DNA of 6,798 bases. Origin: an uncultured Clostridia bacterium (GTDB lineage: Bacteria; Bacillota; Clostridia; Oscillospirales; Butyricicoccaceae). The notes under the pieces are model-generated. The model did no database searches. It saw nothing but the letters and a program-made list of their open reading frames with translations, and was not told the origin of the DNA. Within the stretch, counting starts at the first letter, position 1. Each line of letters starts with the position of its first letter. Both the position numbers and the translations under genes were made by a program. This document shows positions 1 to 5,348 of the stretch, one piece after another. The stretch lies in assembly GCA_947856675.1 (NCBI GenBank), contig CANUCM010000022.1, positions 1 to 6,798 on the forward strand, given 5' to 3'.

Positions 1-622
1 GCGGCACAAACAGAATCAGCGCGACGCGGCCGTTGCCGATGGAGGCCTGCTCGCGCTCAAACGACATGTAATATGAGCACTTGGCGACGCCGGTGATGGT
101 CAGGCCGGTGCCGCGCAGGGTGTCTTCGAGGTCCTGGTTGTCGGGGGCGAAGGTCAGGGTGCTGTCCTGCCCGGCGCCCTCGACGGGCACTTTTTCCTCG
201 AGCATTAAGCACTCGCCCGCAGCGCCCGGGAAGCGGCCGCATGTAAGCTCCAGCTGGTTTATGGCGCTGCCGTCGCTCTGTGCGTCCATGTCGACGCCGT
301 GGATGCGCGCCACGACGGTGTCGCCGTTTTCGAGCGACACCAGAAGGTCGGCGCTTTTCAGGCCCTCGGCCCGCTGCACGCCTTCGGTGTCCGCCACGGC
401 CCCGACGTCCTCCTGGCAAAAGCCCATGGTCGAAAGCAGGCGGATGTCCATCAGGCGGGTGCTGTCGTAATAGGCGTCGGCCGAGGCCAGCATGTCGGGG
501 GTGGTGGACAAAAGCCCGGCCAGGAACCCGACGCCCAGTGCCGTGATGCAGAAAATGGCCAGAAACCGCGGCAGTGAAGCGCGGACTTCGCGCATGATAT
601 TTTTAAGGTAATTTTTTTTCAC
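1..622 (-). CDS. ABC transporter permease, FtsX/MacB type (N-terminal part, runs off left edge)
   Basis: This is the membrane subunit of an ABC exporter, with its first 207 residues in the window and no stop before the left edge. Residues about 19-41 form the first membrane helix (FLAIFCITALGVGFLAGLL). It follows a basic N-terminus with the REVRASLPRF stretch that precedes TM1 in FtsX-family permeases. After the helix comes an extracytoplasmic MacB-like domain with the YYDSTRLMDIRLLSTMG pattern (about 51-67) common in large clostridial permeases. I chose the GTG at 622 over the ATG at 595. The GTG overlaps the ATPase stop as TAGTG, has GGAAAGGA 10 nt upstream, and adds the basic sequence VKKNYLKNI expected before TM1; the ATG at 595 has no visible ribosome binding site. 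It is translationally coupled to the upstream ATPase. The substrate cannot be told; peptides, lipids and antimicrobials are all known for the family. Confidence 0.85.
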   Translation of the reverse strand, partial: MKKNYLKNIMREVRASLPRFLAIFCITALGVGFLAGLLSTTPDMLASADAYYDSTRLMDIRLLSTMGFCQEDVGAVADTEGVQRAEGLKSADLLVSLENGDTVVARIHGVDMDAQSDGSAINQLELTCGRFPGAAGECLMLEEKVPVEGAGQDSTLTFAPDNQDLEDTLRGTGLTITGVAKCSYYMSFEREQASIGNGRVALILFVP

Positions 623-1326
623 TACCACTCGATCCTTTCCACCGGGAGGGGCTCGGGGTTGAGCACACAATTTTCGGCGCGGCCGTTTTTAATGGAGATG
701 ACGCGGTCGGCCATGGCGGTGATGGCCTGGTTGTGGGTGATGACGACGACGGTTTTGCCGCTTTTGCGGCAGGTCTGCTGCAAAAGCGCGAGCACGGACT
801 TGCCGGTCTGGTAGTCGAGCGCGCCGGTGGGCTCGTCGCAGAGCAGGATTTTGGGGTTTTTGCACAGGGCGCGGGCGATGGACACGCGCTGCTGCTCGCC
901 GCCGGAAAGCTGGGCGGGGAAGTTGTTCTGCCGCTCCTCAAGCCCGACCTCGCGCAGCACCTCGGCGGGGTCGAGGGGCTCGCGGCAGATTTCGCTGGCC
1001 AGCTCGACGTTTTCCAGCGCCGTCAGGTTCTGCACAAGGTTGTAAAACTGAAAGACAAAGCCGACGTCATAGCGGCGGTAGCGCGTCAGCTCGCGGTCGT
1101 TGAGCGAGGAAATGACCGTGTCCCCCAGCACGATGCGCCCCTCGTCGCAGGTGTCCATGCCGCCGAGCATGTTGAGCACGGTGGTTTTGCCCGCGCCGGA
1201 CGGCCCGACGATGACGCAGAACTCGCCCTCTCTAATCTCAAAGGAGATGTGGTCGGCCGCGGCGATGCGCGTCTGCCCCATCTGATAAAACTTGCATACG
1301 TTGTCAAAGGTGATAAAACTGCTCAT
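622..1326 (-). CDS. ABC transporter ATP-binding protein, LolD/MacB family
   Basis: This cytoplasmic ATPase subunit powers the adjacent FtsX-type permease. The 234-residue protein has every expected motif: Walker A GPSGAGKT (41-48), Q-loop at Q93 in VFQFYNL, signature LSGGEQQR (140-147), Walker B ILLCDEPTGALD (160-171) and H-loop H198. The YNLVQNLTALENVELA stretch and EPTGALD are typical of the LolD/MacB/SalX (MJ0796-like) group. I chose the ATG at 1326 (MSSFITF) because AGAAAGGA lies 8 nt upstream. An in-frame ATG at 1347 would put that ribosome binding site inside the coding region. A strong minus-strand promoter lies about 45 bp upstream. The gene is first in the operon, and its last base overlaps the permease start. 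The family is clear; the exported substrate is unknown. Confidence 0.95.
   Translation of the reverse strand: MSSFITFDNVCKFYQMGQTRIAAADHISFEIREGEFCVIVGPSGAGKTTVLNMLGGMDTCDEGRIVLGDTVISSLNDRELTRYRRYDVGFVFQFYNLVQNLTALENVELASEICREPLDPAEVLREVGLEERQNNFPAQLSGGEQQRVSIARALCKNPKILLCDEPTGALDYQTGKSVLALLQQTCRKSGKTVVVITHNQAITAMADRVISIKNGRAENCVLNPEPLPVERIEW
633..640 (-). promoter_or_regulatory. Ribosome binding site deciding the permease GTG start
   Basis: Read on the minus strand this is GGAAAGGA, 10 nt before the GTG at 622 and inside the 3' end of the ATPase gene. It supports a TAGTG stop-start overlap and coupled translation. The competing ATG at 595 has only an A/T-rich upstream region without a Shine-Dalgarno match. 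Confidence 0.65.
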
Positions 1327-1334
1327 TTTGCCAT

Positions 1335-1342
1335 TCCTTTCT
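1335..1342 (-). promoter_or_regulatory. Ribosome binding site of the ABC ATPase
   Basis: The minus strand reads AGAAAGGA, 8 nt before the ATG at 1326. It fixes that start rather than the in-frame ATG at 1347. Confidence 0.7.
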
Positions 1343-1370
1343 GCCAAAAGGGATGAAAACTGTACCTTTA

Positions 1371-1399
1371 ATCATATCGCGAAAGGTTTTTTATGTCAA
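1371..1399 (-). promoter_or_regulatory. Consensus sigma-A promoter for the ABC exporter operon
   Basis: On the minus strand TTGACA (1399-1394) is followed after exactly 17 bp by TATGAT (1376-1371). The -35 is a perfect consensus match and the -10 differs from TATAAT at one base. Transcription would start near 1364, leaving a leader of about 38 nt before the ATG at 1326, with the ribosome binding site inside it. The A/T-rich spacer stands out from the GC-rich surroundings. Confidence 0.8.
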
Positions 1400-1412
1400 C
1401 CGCGGCGCGCGG
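1400..1412. promoter_or_regulatory. Short inverted repeat between the two divergent promoters (possible operator)
   Basis: CCGCG, a 3-bp centre GCG, then CGCGG form a perfect 5-bp inverted repeat. It abuts the upstream edge of the minus-strand -35 box and lies 16 bp upstream of the plus-strand -35 box. The position suits an operator or activator site for either promoter. However, short palindromes of only G and C are frequent in DNA this GC-rich, and no regulator gene is in the window. Confidence 0.2.
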
Positions 1413-1428
1413 GCGGGCAGGGCGGTTC

Positions 1429-1457
1429 TTGACTTTTGTACAGGCCTCCCCTACAAT
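1429..1457 (+). promoter_or_regulatory. Consensus sigma-A promoter for the MATE/D-glutamate cyclase/pxpABC operon
   Basis: TTGACT (1429-1434) and TACAAT (1452-1457) are separated by exactly 17 bp, and each hexamer has one mismatch to consensus. Transcription would begin near 1464, about 40 nt before the MATE start at 1504. No other convincing promoter or terminator is seen between here and the window end, so this probably drives all six plus-strand genes. Confidence 0.8.
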
Positions 1458-1470
1458 GAAGCCAGGACGC

Positions 1471-1485
1471 CCGCCGGCGCGGCGG
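1471..1485 (+). promoter_or_regulatory. GC-only hairpin in the MATE mRNA leader
   Basis: CCGCC, loop GGCGC and GGCGG can form a 5-bp all-GC stem within the predicted 40-nt leader. It ends 7 nt before the ribosome binding site at 1493. It has no U-tract, so it is not a terminator. It could influence mRNA stability or initiation, or be a by-product of base composition. Confidence 0.25.
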
Positions 1486-1492
1486 ATGAAAC

Positions 1493-1498
1493 GGAGAG
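1493..1498 (+). promoter_or_regulatory. Ribosome binding site of the MATE gene
   Basis: GGAGAG lies 5 nt before the ATG at 1504. In-frame upstream starts at 1393 and 1456 lie upstream of the predicted transcription start. One at 1486 would place this site inside the coding region. Confidence 0.65.
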
Positions 1499-1503
1499 AT
1501 AGC

Positions 1504-2856
1504 ATGTCAAAGCCCCACTACAGCAAAATGGGCGAGATGCCGGTCGGCCGGCTGCTCGTTTCCATGTCGGTCCCCATTATGATTTCCATGCTGGTCCAGG
1601 CGCTTTACAACGTGGTGGACAGCATTTTTGTCGCACAGCTCAGCGAAGACGCCCTGACCGCCGTGTCGCTGGCCTTTCCCGTGCAGAACCTCATGATAGG
1701 CTTCAGCGTGGGGACGGGCGTCGGCATGGCGTCGCTTTTGTCGCGGTCGCTGGGCGCGCGGGACATGGACGAGGTGCGCTTTGCCGCACAAAACGGCATT
1801 TTTCTGCAGCTTTTGAGCTGGGCGGCCTTTTTGCTGTTCGGCCTTTTCTTTTCCGGCGCGTTTCTGCGCGCGCAGCAGGCGGGCGAGGCCATCACGCGCA
1901 TGGGCGAGCAGTACCTGTTTATCGTGACGGTCTTTTCGCCGGGGCTGTTTATCGCCGTCTGCTATGAGCGTCTTTTGCAGTCGACGGGGCGCACCACCCT
2001 TTCGATGGTAGCGCAGCTGTGCGGCGCTGTGACCAACATCGTGCTTGACCCGCTGTTCATTTTCGGGCTGGGGCCGGTGCCGGCCATGGGCGTGCGCGGC
2101 GCGGCCATCGCCACGGTGCTCGGGCAGATGGTGGGCGCCGGCGTGGGCATTTACCTGAACCACCGCTGCAACCCCGAACTGCCCGTCAGCATGCGTGCTT
2201 TCCGGCCGCGCGGGCGCACCATCGGCCGCATTTACGCCGTGGGCCTGCCCTCCATCGTCATGCAGTCCATCGGCTCTGTGATGGTCTTTTTCCTCAACAA
2301 AATCCTCATCGCCTTTTCGGGCACCGCCGTGGCCGTACTGGGCGTGTACTTCAAGCTGCAGAGCTTTGTCTTCATGCCGGTGTTCGGTCTCAACAACGGG
2401 CTTGTGCCCATCATCGCCTACAACTACGGCGCCAAAAACCGCGCGCGGCTGATCCACGCGGCGCTTTTGGGGCTTTCCTCGGGCTTTTGCATTTCGCTTT
2501 TGGGCTTTGCGCTGTTCCAGCTGGCGCCGCAGTGGCTTCTCGGGCTGTTTGACGCGTCGGCCGACATGCTGGCCCTCGGCGTGCCGGCGCTGCGCATCAT
2601 CAGCCTTTCCTTCCTGCTCGCCGGGCTGTCCATCGTGGCAAGCTCGGTGTTCCAGGCGCTGGGCAACGGCGTGTACAGCCTTGTCATTTCGGCGCTGCGG
2701 CAGCTTTGCGTGCTGCTTCCGTGCGCGCTTTTGTTCGCGCGCCTTTACGGGGTAAGCAGGGTGTGGTTTGCCTTTCCCGTGGCCGAAGCCTTTGCGCTTT
2801 TGCTGTGCGCGGCCTTTCTCACGCACGTCTGGCGCACCAAAATACGCTGTTTGTAA
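1504..2856 (+). CDS. MATE family efflux transporter (MepA-like)
   Basis: This is a 450-residue integral membrane transporter of the multidrug and toxic compound extrusion family, which exchanges Na+ or H+ for organic cations or metabolites. The length is normal for bacterial members, and hydrophobic segments cover nearly the whole chain, consistent with two bundles of six helices. Recognisable features are the first-helix pattern SVPIMISMLVQALYNVVDSI (22-41), NIVLDPLFIFGLG (178-190) before the central loop, an apparent repeat start at GLPSIVMQSIGSVM (247-260), NNGLVPIIAYNYGAKN (297-312) and FQALGNG (383-389). The start at 1504 follows a promoter and GGAGAG; a frame open from 1393 crosses the promoter and is not used. 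The next gene begins 14 bp after the stop, so co-transcription with the D-glutamate cyclase-like genes is likely. The substrate is unknown. It may be an unrelated drug pump or an exporter linked to the pathway. Confidence 0.93.
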   Translation: MSKPHYSKMGEMPVGRLLVSMSVPIMISMLVQALYNVVDSIFVAQLSEDALTAVSLAFPVQNLMIGFSVGTGVGMASLLSRSLGARDMDEVRFAAQNGIFLQLLSWAAFLLFGLFFSGAFLRAQQAGEAITRMGEQYLFIVTVFSPGLFIAVCYERLLQSTGRTTLSMVAQLCGAVTNIVLDPLFIFGLGPVPAMGVRGAAIATVLGQMVGAGVGIYLNHRCNPELPVSMRAFRPRGRTIGRIYAVGLPSIVMQSIGSVMVFFLNKILIAFSGTAVAVLGVYFKLQSFVFMPVFGLNNGLVPIIAYNYGAKNRARLIHAALLGLSSGFCISLLGFALFQLAPQWLLGLFDASADMLALGVPALRIISLSFLLAGLSIVASSVFQALGNGVYSLVISALRQLCVLLPCALLFARLYGVSRVWFAFPVAEAFALLLCAAFLTHVWRTKIRCL

Positions 2857-2862
2857 AGGGAG
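2857..2862 (+). promoter_or_regulatory. Ribosome binding site of the DUF4392 gene
   Basis: AGGGAG directly follows the MATE stop codon and lies 8 nt before the ATG at 2871. It fixes the start there, although the frame is open back to 2706 inside the MATE gene. Confidence 0.7.
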
Positions 2863-2870
2863 TGTTTCTG

Positions 2871-3719
2871 ATGCATCGCGCCTTTGAAGCCATCGAAGAC
2901 ATCGTGCGGCACGACGCCGGCGGCCGCGGCCTGGCCGGCTGCGTCCCGCGGGAGGACCTTGCGCGTCTGGCGCACAGCCTGGCCCATGCCCGGCGCACCA
3001 TCATCGTCACGGGCTTTCCCGTCACGGGCTGCGGCGTGGGCGAAACCGACGGCCCGCCGGGCGCGGCGGGCATCGCGCGCCTGATGCACGCGCTGGGCAG
3101 CGAGGTCTGTGTCGCCACCGACGAGCAGAGCCGCGCGCTGACCGCGGCGGCGCTTTCCGTGTGCTGCCCGCAGGCGCAGCTTGTGTGCATTCCAAACGAC
3201 GGGGCGCAGGAGGCCTGCCGCGCGCTGAGCGAGCGGGTGCGCCCCACCCACGTCATCGCCATCGAGCGCCCGGGCAAGGGGCTTGACGGACATTTCCACA
3301 ACGCGCGCGGCGAAATCATCGACAGCCTGTGCGCCGACACCGACGCGCTTTTGCGCACGCCCGGCGCGGTGAGCGTCGCCATCGGCGACGGCGGCAACGA
3401 GCTGGGCATGGGGGCTCTGCGTCCTTATATTGAAAAGAGCGTTGTGCACGGCCGCAAAATCTGCGCCCGCGAGCGCGCGCGCTTTACGCTGGTTTCCGGC
3501 GTGTCCAACTGGTGGAGCTGGGGGCTGTGCGCTCTGATGTCGCTGCACCTTGAGCGTGCGCTTTTGCCCGGCGACGCCGAGGAGCGCGCCCTGGTGCACG
3601 CGGTGGTGGAGGCGGGCGGCGTCGACGGCGTGACGCGCCGGCGCGAGCCGACGGTCGACAGCCTGTCGCTTGAGCAGAACCTCGCGGTGCTGCACGCGCT
3701 GCGGAAGCTGGTCCAATAA
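2871..3719 (+). CDS. DUF4392 protein, similar to the C-terminal half of D-glutamate cyclase
   Basis: This 282-residue soluble protein has no signal peptide or membrane helix. I recognise the DUF4392 pattern: IIVTGFP (44-50), ETDGPPGAAGIARLMHALG (58-76), AIERPGKG (130-137), a glycine-rich IGDGGNELGMG (171-181), GVSNWWSWGL (210-219) and VDGVTRRREPTVDSL (251-265). In animal mitochondrial D-glutamate cyclase (DGLUCY) this domain is the C-terminal half. It follows a DUF1445 domain, and the enzyme converts D-glutamate to 5-oxo-D-proline reversibly. Here the DUF1445 partner is the next gene, 23 bp downstream, so the pair may form a two-subunit cyclase. That function is inferred from domain fusion and context. 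The glycine-rich and ETDG motifs are probably substrate-binding or catalytic. The gene follows MATE after 14 bp and shares its promoter. Family confidence is high; reaction confidence is moderate. Confidence 0.85.
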   Translation: MHRAFEAIEDIVRHDAGGRGLAGCVPREDLARLAHSLAHARRTIIVTGFPVTGCGVGETDGPPGAAGIARLMHALGSEVCVATDEQSRALTAAALSVCCPQAQLVCIPNDGAQEACRALSERVRPTHVIAIERPGKGLDGHFHNARGEIIDSLCADTDALLRTPGAVSVAIGDGGNELGMGALRPYIEKSVVHGRKICARERARFTLVSGVSNWWSWGLCALMSLHLERALLPGDAEERALVHAVVEAGGVDGVTRRREPTVDSLSLEQNLAVLHALRKLVQ

Positions 3720-3725
3720 CATAAA

Positions 3726-3733
3726 AAGAGAGG
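3726..3733 (+). promoter_or_regulatory. Ribosome binding site deciding a TTG start for the DUF1445 gene
   Basis: AAGAGAGG lies 9 nt before the TTG at 3743. An in-frame TAA at 3722-3724 rules out any longer frame, and no ATG or GTG lies between that stop and the TTG. Confidence 0.7.
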
Positions 3734-3742
3734 TGCTTTGCC

Positions 3743-4552
3743 TTGCAAAACCCAAACGATCCGCGTACGCTGCGGCGGTTTACCGATTCCTCGGCGCTGC
3801 GCGTGTATTTTCGCCAAAACCCCGTGCCGCAGCCGACGGCGGGGCTGGTGCCCGGCTGCGCGCAGATAAACCTCGTCACGCTGCCGCGTGAGTACGCCTA
3901 CGATTTTCTGCTGTTTGCCCAGCGCAACCCCCGCGCCTGCCCGGTGCTCGAGGTGACCGAGCCGGGCGCGCGCGAGTTTTGCGAGCTGGCGCCGGGCAGC
4001 GACATCGCCCGCGATTTCCCGCTGTACCGCGTGTACAAAAGCGGGCTTTTGGACAGCGAGCCGCGCTCGGTCGAGCATCTGTGGCGCGACGATCTGGTGT
4101 CCTTTGCCATCGGGTGCAGCTTTTCCTTTGAGTGGGCGCTCATGCGCGCGGGCATCCCCATCCGCCACATCGAGGAAAACCGCAACGTGCCCATGTACCT
4201 GACCAACATCCCGTGCAAAAGCGCGGGCATTTTCTCCGGCTGCATGGTGGTGTCCATGCGCCCCATCCCCGGACGCCTGGTGCCGCTGGCCGTGACCACG
4301 ACGGCGCGCATGCCGCGCGTGCACGGCGCGCCGGTGCACGTCGGCGACCCCGCCGCCATCGGCATCAAAAACCTCGACTGCCCCGACTTCGGCGACCCGG
4401 TGACGATAAACCCCGGCGAGGTGCCGGTGTTCTGGCCGTGCGGCGTGACGCCGCAGGCCGCCGTCATGCGTTCGCGGCCGTGGCTGGCCATTACCCACGC
4501 GCCGGGGCACATGCTGGTGTGCGACGTTAAAAACGCCGATTTGATGGATTGA
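3743..4552 (+). CDS. ycsI: DUF1445/UPF0317 (YcsI) family protein, similar to the N-terminal half of D-glutamate cyclase
   Basis: This 269-residue cytoplasmic protein has the normal length for the family, usually annotated as a putative hydro-lyase. Family motifs run throughout: PTAGLVPGCAQINLVTLP (31-48), YDFLLFAQRNPRACPVLEVT (53-72), SFAIGCSFSFE (120-130), NIPCKSAGIFSGCMVVSMRP (155-174), HGAPVHVGDP (194-203), VFWPCGVTPQ (229-238) and THAPGHM (251-257). The start is TTG, set by an upstream stop and a good ribosome binding site. In animal DGLUCY this domain is fused N-terminal to a DUF4392 domain, and here the DUF4392 gene is immediately upstream. In Bacillus subtilis ycsI sits in the ycsF-kipI-kipA (5-oxoprolinase) operon, and here pxpA follows after 27 bp. 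Context supports a role in forming or opening 5-oxoproline from D-glutamate. The activity of stand-alone YcsI is less certain. Confidence 0.9.
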   Translation: MQNPNDPRTLRRFTDSSALRVYFRQNPVPQPTAGLVPGCAQINLVTLPREYAYDFLLFAQRNPRACPVLEVTEPGAREFCELAPGSDIARDFPLYRVYKSGLLDSEPRSVEHLWRDDLVSFAIGCSFSFEWALMRAGIPIRHIEENRNVPMYLTNIPCKSAGIFSGCMVVSMRPIPGRLVPLAVTTTARMPRVHGAPVHVGDPAAIGIKNLDCPDFGDPVTINPGEVPVFWPCGVTPQAAVMRSRPWLAITHAPGHMLVCDVKNADLMD

Positions 4553-4566
4553 TTTTTTAAATAAAA

Positions 4567-4572
4567 GGGAGG
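4567..4572 (+). promoter_or_regulatory. Ribosome binding site of pxpA
   Basis: GGGAGG lies 7 nt before the ATG at 4580, within a 27-bp A/T-rich gap after the DUF1445 stop. The strong site suggests independent initiation on a shared mRNA. I see no terminator hairpin or correctly spaced promoter in this gap. Confidence 0.75.
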
Positions 4573-4579
4573 CTTTTTC

Positions 4580-5347
4580 ATGCCGAAAATCGATCTCAAC
4601 TGTGACCTGGGCGAGAGCTACGGCGCTTTTTCCGTGGGCATGGACAGCGAGGTGATTCCGCTCATCACCTCGGCCAACGTCGCCTGCGGCTGGCACGGCG
4701 GCGACCCGGTCGTCATGAACCGCACCGTCGAGCTGTGCCGGCGCTTCGGCACGGGGGTGGGGGCGCACCCGTCCTACCCCGATCTGATGGGCTTTGGCCG
4801 GCGCGACATGAACCTTTCGCCCGAGGAGGTGCGCATGTATGTGCGCTACCAGGTGGGCGCGCTTTCGGCCTTTTGCCGGGCGCAGGGCGTTTTGCTGCGC
4901 CATGTCAAGCCGCACGGGGCGCTGTACAACGCGATGGCGCGCACATACGAGCTGGCGCAGGCCGTGTGCCTGGGCGTGCGCGACTGCGGCGAGGATTTGA
5001 TTTTGATGGCGCTGGCCGGCTCGCAGGCCGTGCGCGCCGCCAGGGATACCGGGCTGAGGGTCGCGCAGGAGGTTTTTGCCGACCGCGCCTATGAGGAGGA
5101 CGGCTCGCTCGTCAGCCGGCGCAAGCCGGGCGCCATGATAAAAGACCCCGCCGAAGCCGCCGCGCGCGTTGTGCGCATGGTGACCGAGGGCCGGGTGTGC
5201 GCCGTCACCGGCCGCGAAATAGAGATTGAGGCCCATTCGGTGTGCGTGCACGGCGACAGCCCCGAGGCGCTTGCGTTTGTGCAGAGCATCCGCGAGGCGC
5301 TTGTGGCGCGCGGCATCACCCTTGCCCCTTTGTGCGAGGTGGTGTGA
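4580..5347 (+). CDS. pxpA: 5-oxoprolinase subunit A (LamB/YcsF family)
   Basis: PxpA is the subunit that, with PxpB and PxpC, catalyses ATP-dependent opening of 5-oxo-L-proline (pyroglutamate) to L-glutamate in the cytoplasm. The 255-residue protein has the usual family length and hallmark motifs: the N-terminal KIDLNCDLGES (3-13), ANVACGWHGGDP (32-43), GVGAHPSYPD (59-68), HVKPHGALYN (108-117), EVFADRAY (164-171) and the C-terminal VCVHGDSPEA (221-230). The conserved Asp and His residues in these motifs fit the metal-dependent, TIM-barrel-like fold of the family. The start follows GGGAGG. The gene lies 27 bp after the DUF1445 gene and 1 bp before pxpB, so the three Pxp subunits should be made together. 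Family members were once annotated as lactam-utilisation protein LamB; the motifs and the complete pxpABC context favour 5-oxoprolinase. Confidence 0.96.
   Translation: MPKIDLNCDLGESYGAFSVGMDSEVIPLITSANVACGWHGGDPVVMNRTVELCRRFGTGVGAHPSYPDLMGFGRRDMNLSPEEVRMYVRYQVGALSAFCRAQGVLLRHVKPHGALYNAMARTYELAQAVCLGVRDCGEDLILMALAGSQAVRAARDTGLRVAQEVFADRAYEEDGSLVSRRKPGAMIKDPAEAAARVVRMVTEGRVCAVTGREIEIEAHSVCVHGDSPEALAFVQSIREALVARGITLAPLCEVV
5336..5342 (+). promoter_or_regulatory. Ribosome binding site of pxpB
   Basis: GAGGTGG lies 6 nt before the ATG at 5349 and inside the last codons of pxpA. It supports that start over an in-frame ATG at 5226 deep inside pxpA. Confidence 0.65.
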
Positions 5348-5348
5348 C

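Noticed and set aside
81..470. Plus-strand open frames opposite the ABC permease.
   Set aside because: The minus strand encodes a continuous FtsX-type permease here; the plus-strand translations show no domain.
1393..1503. N-terminal extension of the MATE protein by 37 residues.
   Set aside because: It would begin upstream of the predicted promoter and transcription start, and the Arg/Pro/Gly-rich sequence does not resemble MATE N-termini. The ATG at 1504 has a good ribosome binding site.
1507..2826. A 439-codon minus-strand open frame opposite the MATE gene.
   Set aside because: It mirrors the MATE codons almost end to end, is dominated by Arg, His, Gln and Ala, and has no recognisable domain.
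2745..3755. A 336-codon minus-strand open frame opposite the DUF4392 gene.
   Set aside because: The plus-strand DUF4392 motifs explain this region; the antisense product is low-complexity and basic.
4541..4563. Possible internal promoter before pxpA (TTGATG and TAAATA).
   Set aside because: The spacer is only 11 bp, too short for sigma-A. The A/T-rich stretch is better explained as a short gap carrying a ribosome binding site.
5226..5348. Longer pxpB start inside pxpA.
   Set aside because: It would add 41 Arg/Cys-rich residues that do not match KipI-family N-termini. The ATG at 5349 gives the conserved RIEPLGDGAL beginning with a ribosome binding site.
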